Shown: one piece after another, positions 63,424 through 64,000 of the stretch
How the letters are laid out: each line of letters starts with the position of its first letter
Numbering within the stretch: the first letter of the stretch is position 1
From: Bombyx mori
Lineage: Eukaryota; Arthropoda; Insecta; Lepidoptera; Bombycidae
Assembly (NCBI RefSeq): GCF_030269925.1
Contig: NC_085129.1
Span: forward strand, 14,003,501-14,067,500
DNA length: 64,000 nt
Reading direction: 5' to 3'
Notes under the pieces: model-generated
Told to the model about the DNA's origin: nothing
What the model saw: the letters and a program-made list of their open reading frames with translations, nothing else
Database searches by the model: none
Translations under genes and position numbers: made by a program

Positions 63424-64000
63424 ATACTTGCTTACATTTCGTAATCTTAATTTTAATGTCATCTGATTTCGGATGCAAAATGATCATTCGTTATTTATAC
63501 CTGAGGATGAGTGGTTGGTGGAAAGCGTCTACATAACATATTACATTAACATATTATAATGTCTTTATCGAATTAAGGCGACACCAGTTGAGTTAAGACG
63601 ATCACCCCAGTACTAAGGCACGCCTAGGAATACATAGAGAGCTAATCCACACAAAAGACTAATCTATTGAACAAGTAGTCTCTGATGATTCAATTAAATC
63701 ACCAAGGAGTTTGTTCACTTTTAAATTCTCTGTCCACTTTTAAATTCTCCCCGCTCCTAATTTTCCTGTACTTAGAACAGTACGAATTGAATTGTCCATA
63801 CTTTATCTCAATCGTGGCGACATTCACTTTATGACGTCTGGGATATTTGGCCACGTAAAAATAATGAATTCATACGCTTCAATAGTACTGTAATATCCAA
63901 AGGAAAAGCTCTTTCCGGCAATAGAGAAATAGTGACAAAACTACTCGCAACCAAATCACACATGATTTATCACTAGTAGATAGAAAGCCTCATTTCTCGG
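63424..64000. other. Unassigned sequence to the window end
   Basis: No gene or repeat recognised. Confidence 0.4.

Noticed and set aside
1..64000. Assignment to the W chromosome because of the dense nested repeats
   Set aside because: Repeat density alone does not decide it, and the single-copy islands fit an autosome or Z equally well.

Overview
The window is eukaryotic and almost certainly lepidopteran, most likely the silkworm Bombyx mori. The main evidence is about thirty complete, truncated or decayed copies of a SINE that I recognise as Bm1, plus many 3' ends of a LINE that I recognise as BMC1-like. Helitron-like, mariner and RTE-like elements of types common in moths are also present. 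All identifications come from reading and memory, not from a database search. I see no convincing host protein-coding gene, rRNA or tRNA gene in 64 kb. The DNA between the repeats looks like intergenic or intronic sequence, and a few GC-richer single-copy islands could be regulatory.

Layout. Positions 1-3299 hold the 3' nine-tenths of a young jockey-type LINE with an open 960-codon ORF2, a structured 3' UTR and a poly-A tail. From 3.8 to 17 kb there are decayed LINE 3' ends, Bm1 copies, Helitron-like elements, and short RTE insertions, two of which have perfect 15-bp and 18-bp target duplications. A second long LINE, CR1/L2-like and 5'-truncated but with an open 832-codon frame, lies on the minus strand at 17640-20627. 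From 20.6 to 34 kb there are a composite LINE-derived retroposon, a roughly 515-bp dispersed duplication with its own 10-bp target duplication, a 123-bp tandem array, and a three-level nest of two Helitrons and a retroposon (30189-32260). From 34 to 51 kb there are more Bm1 and LINE tails, a long fold-back (39881-40129) and a second copy of the composite retroposon (44847-45393). A dead mariner follows at 51006-52172. From 55 to 64 kb there are an inverted copy of a 445-bp segment from 17 kb, a SINE inside a SINE, a tandem pair of tRNA-like SINEs, and a pair of LTR-like repeats.

How the parts relate. ORF1 and ORF2 of the first LINE would act together in target-primed reverse transcription. 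SINEs such as Bm1 depend on LINE machinery supplied in trans. Most copies here are short 3' ends, as expected from incomplete reverse transcription.

The strongest unexplained signals are a possible H-type RNA pseudoknot in the 3' UTRs of two LINE families, with a compensatory base-pair change between them (3054-3104 and its homologues), the mobile composite at 27814-28346, the Helitron nest with a paralogous empty site at 12214-12629, and the 445-bp inverted duplication 39 kb apart.
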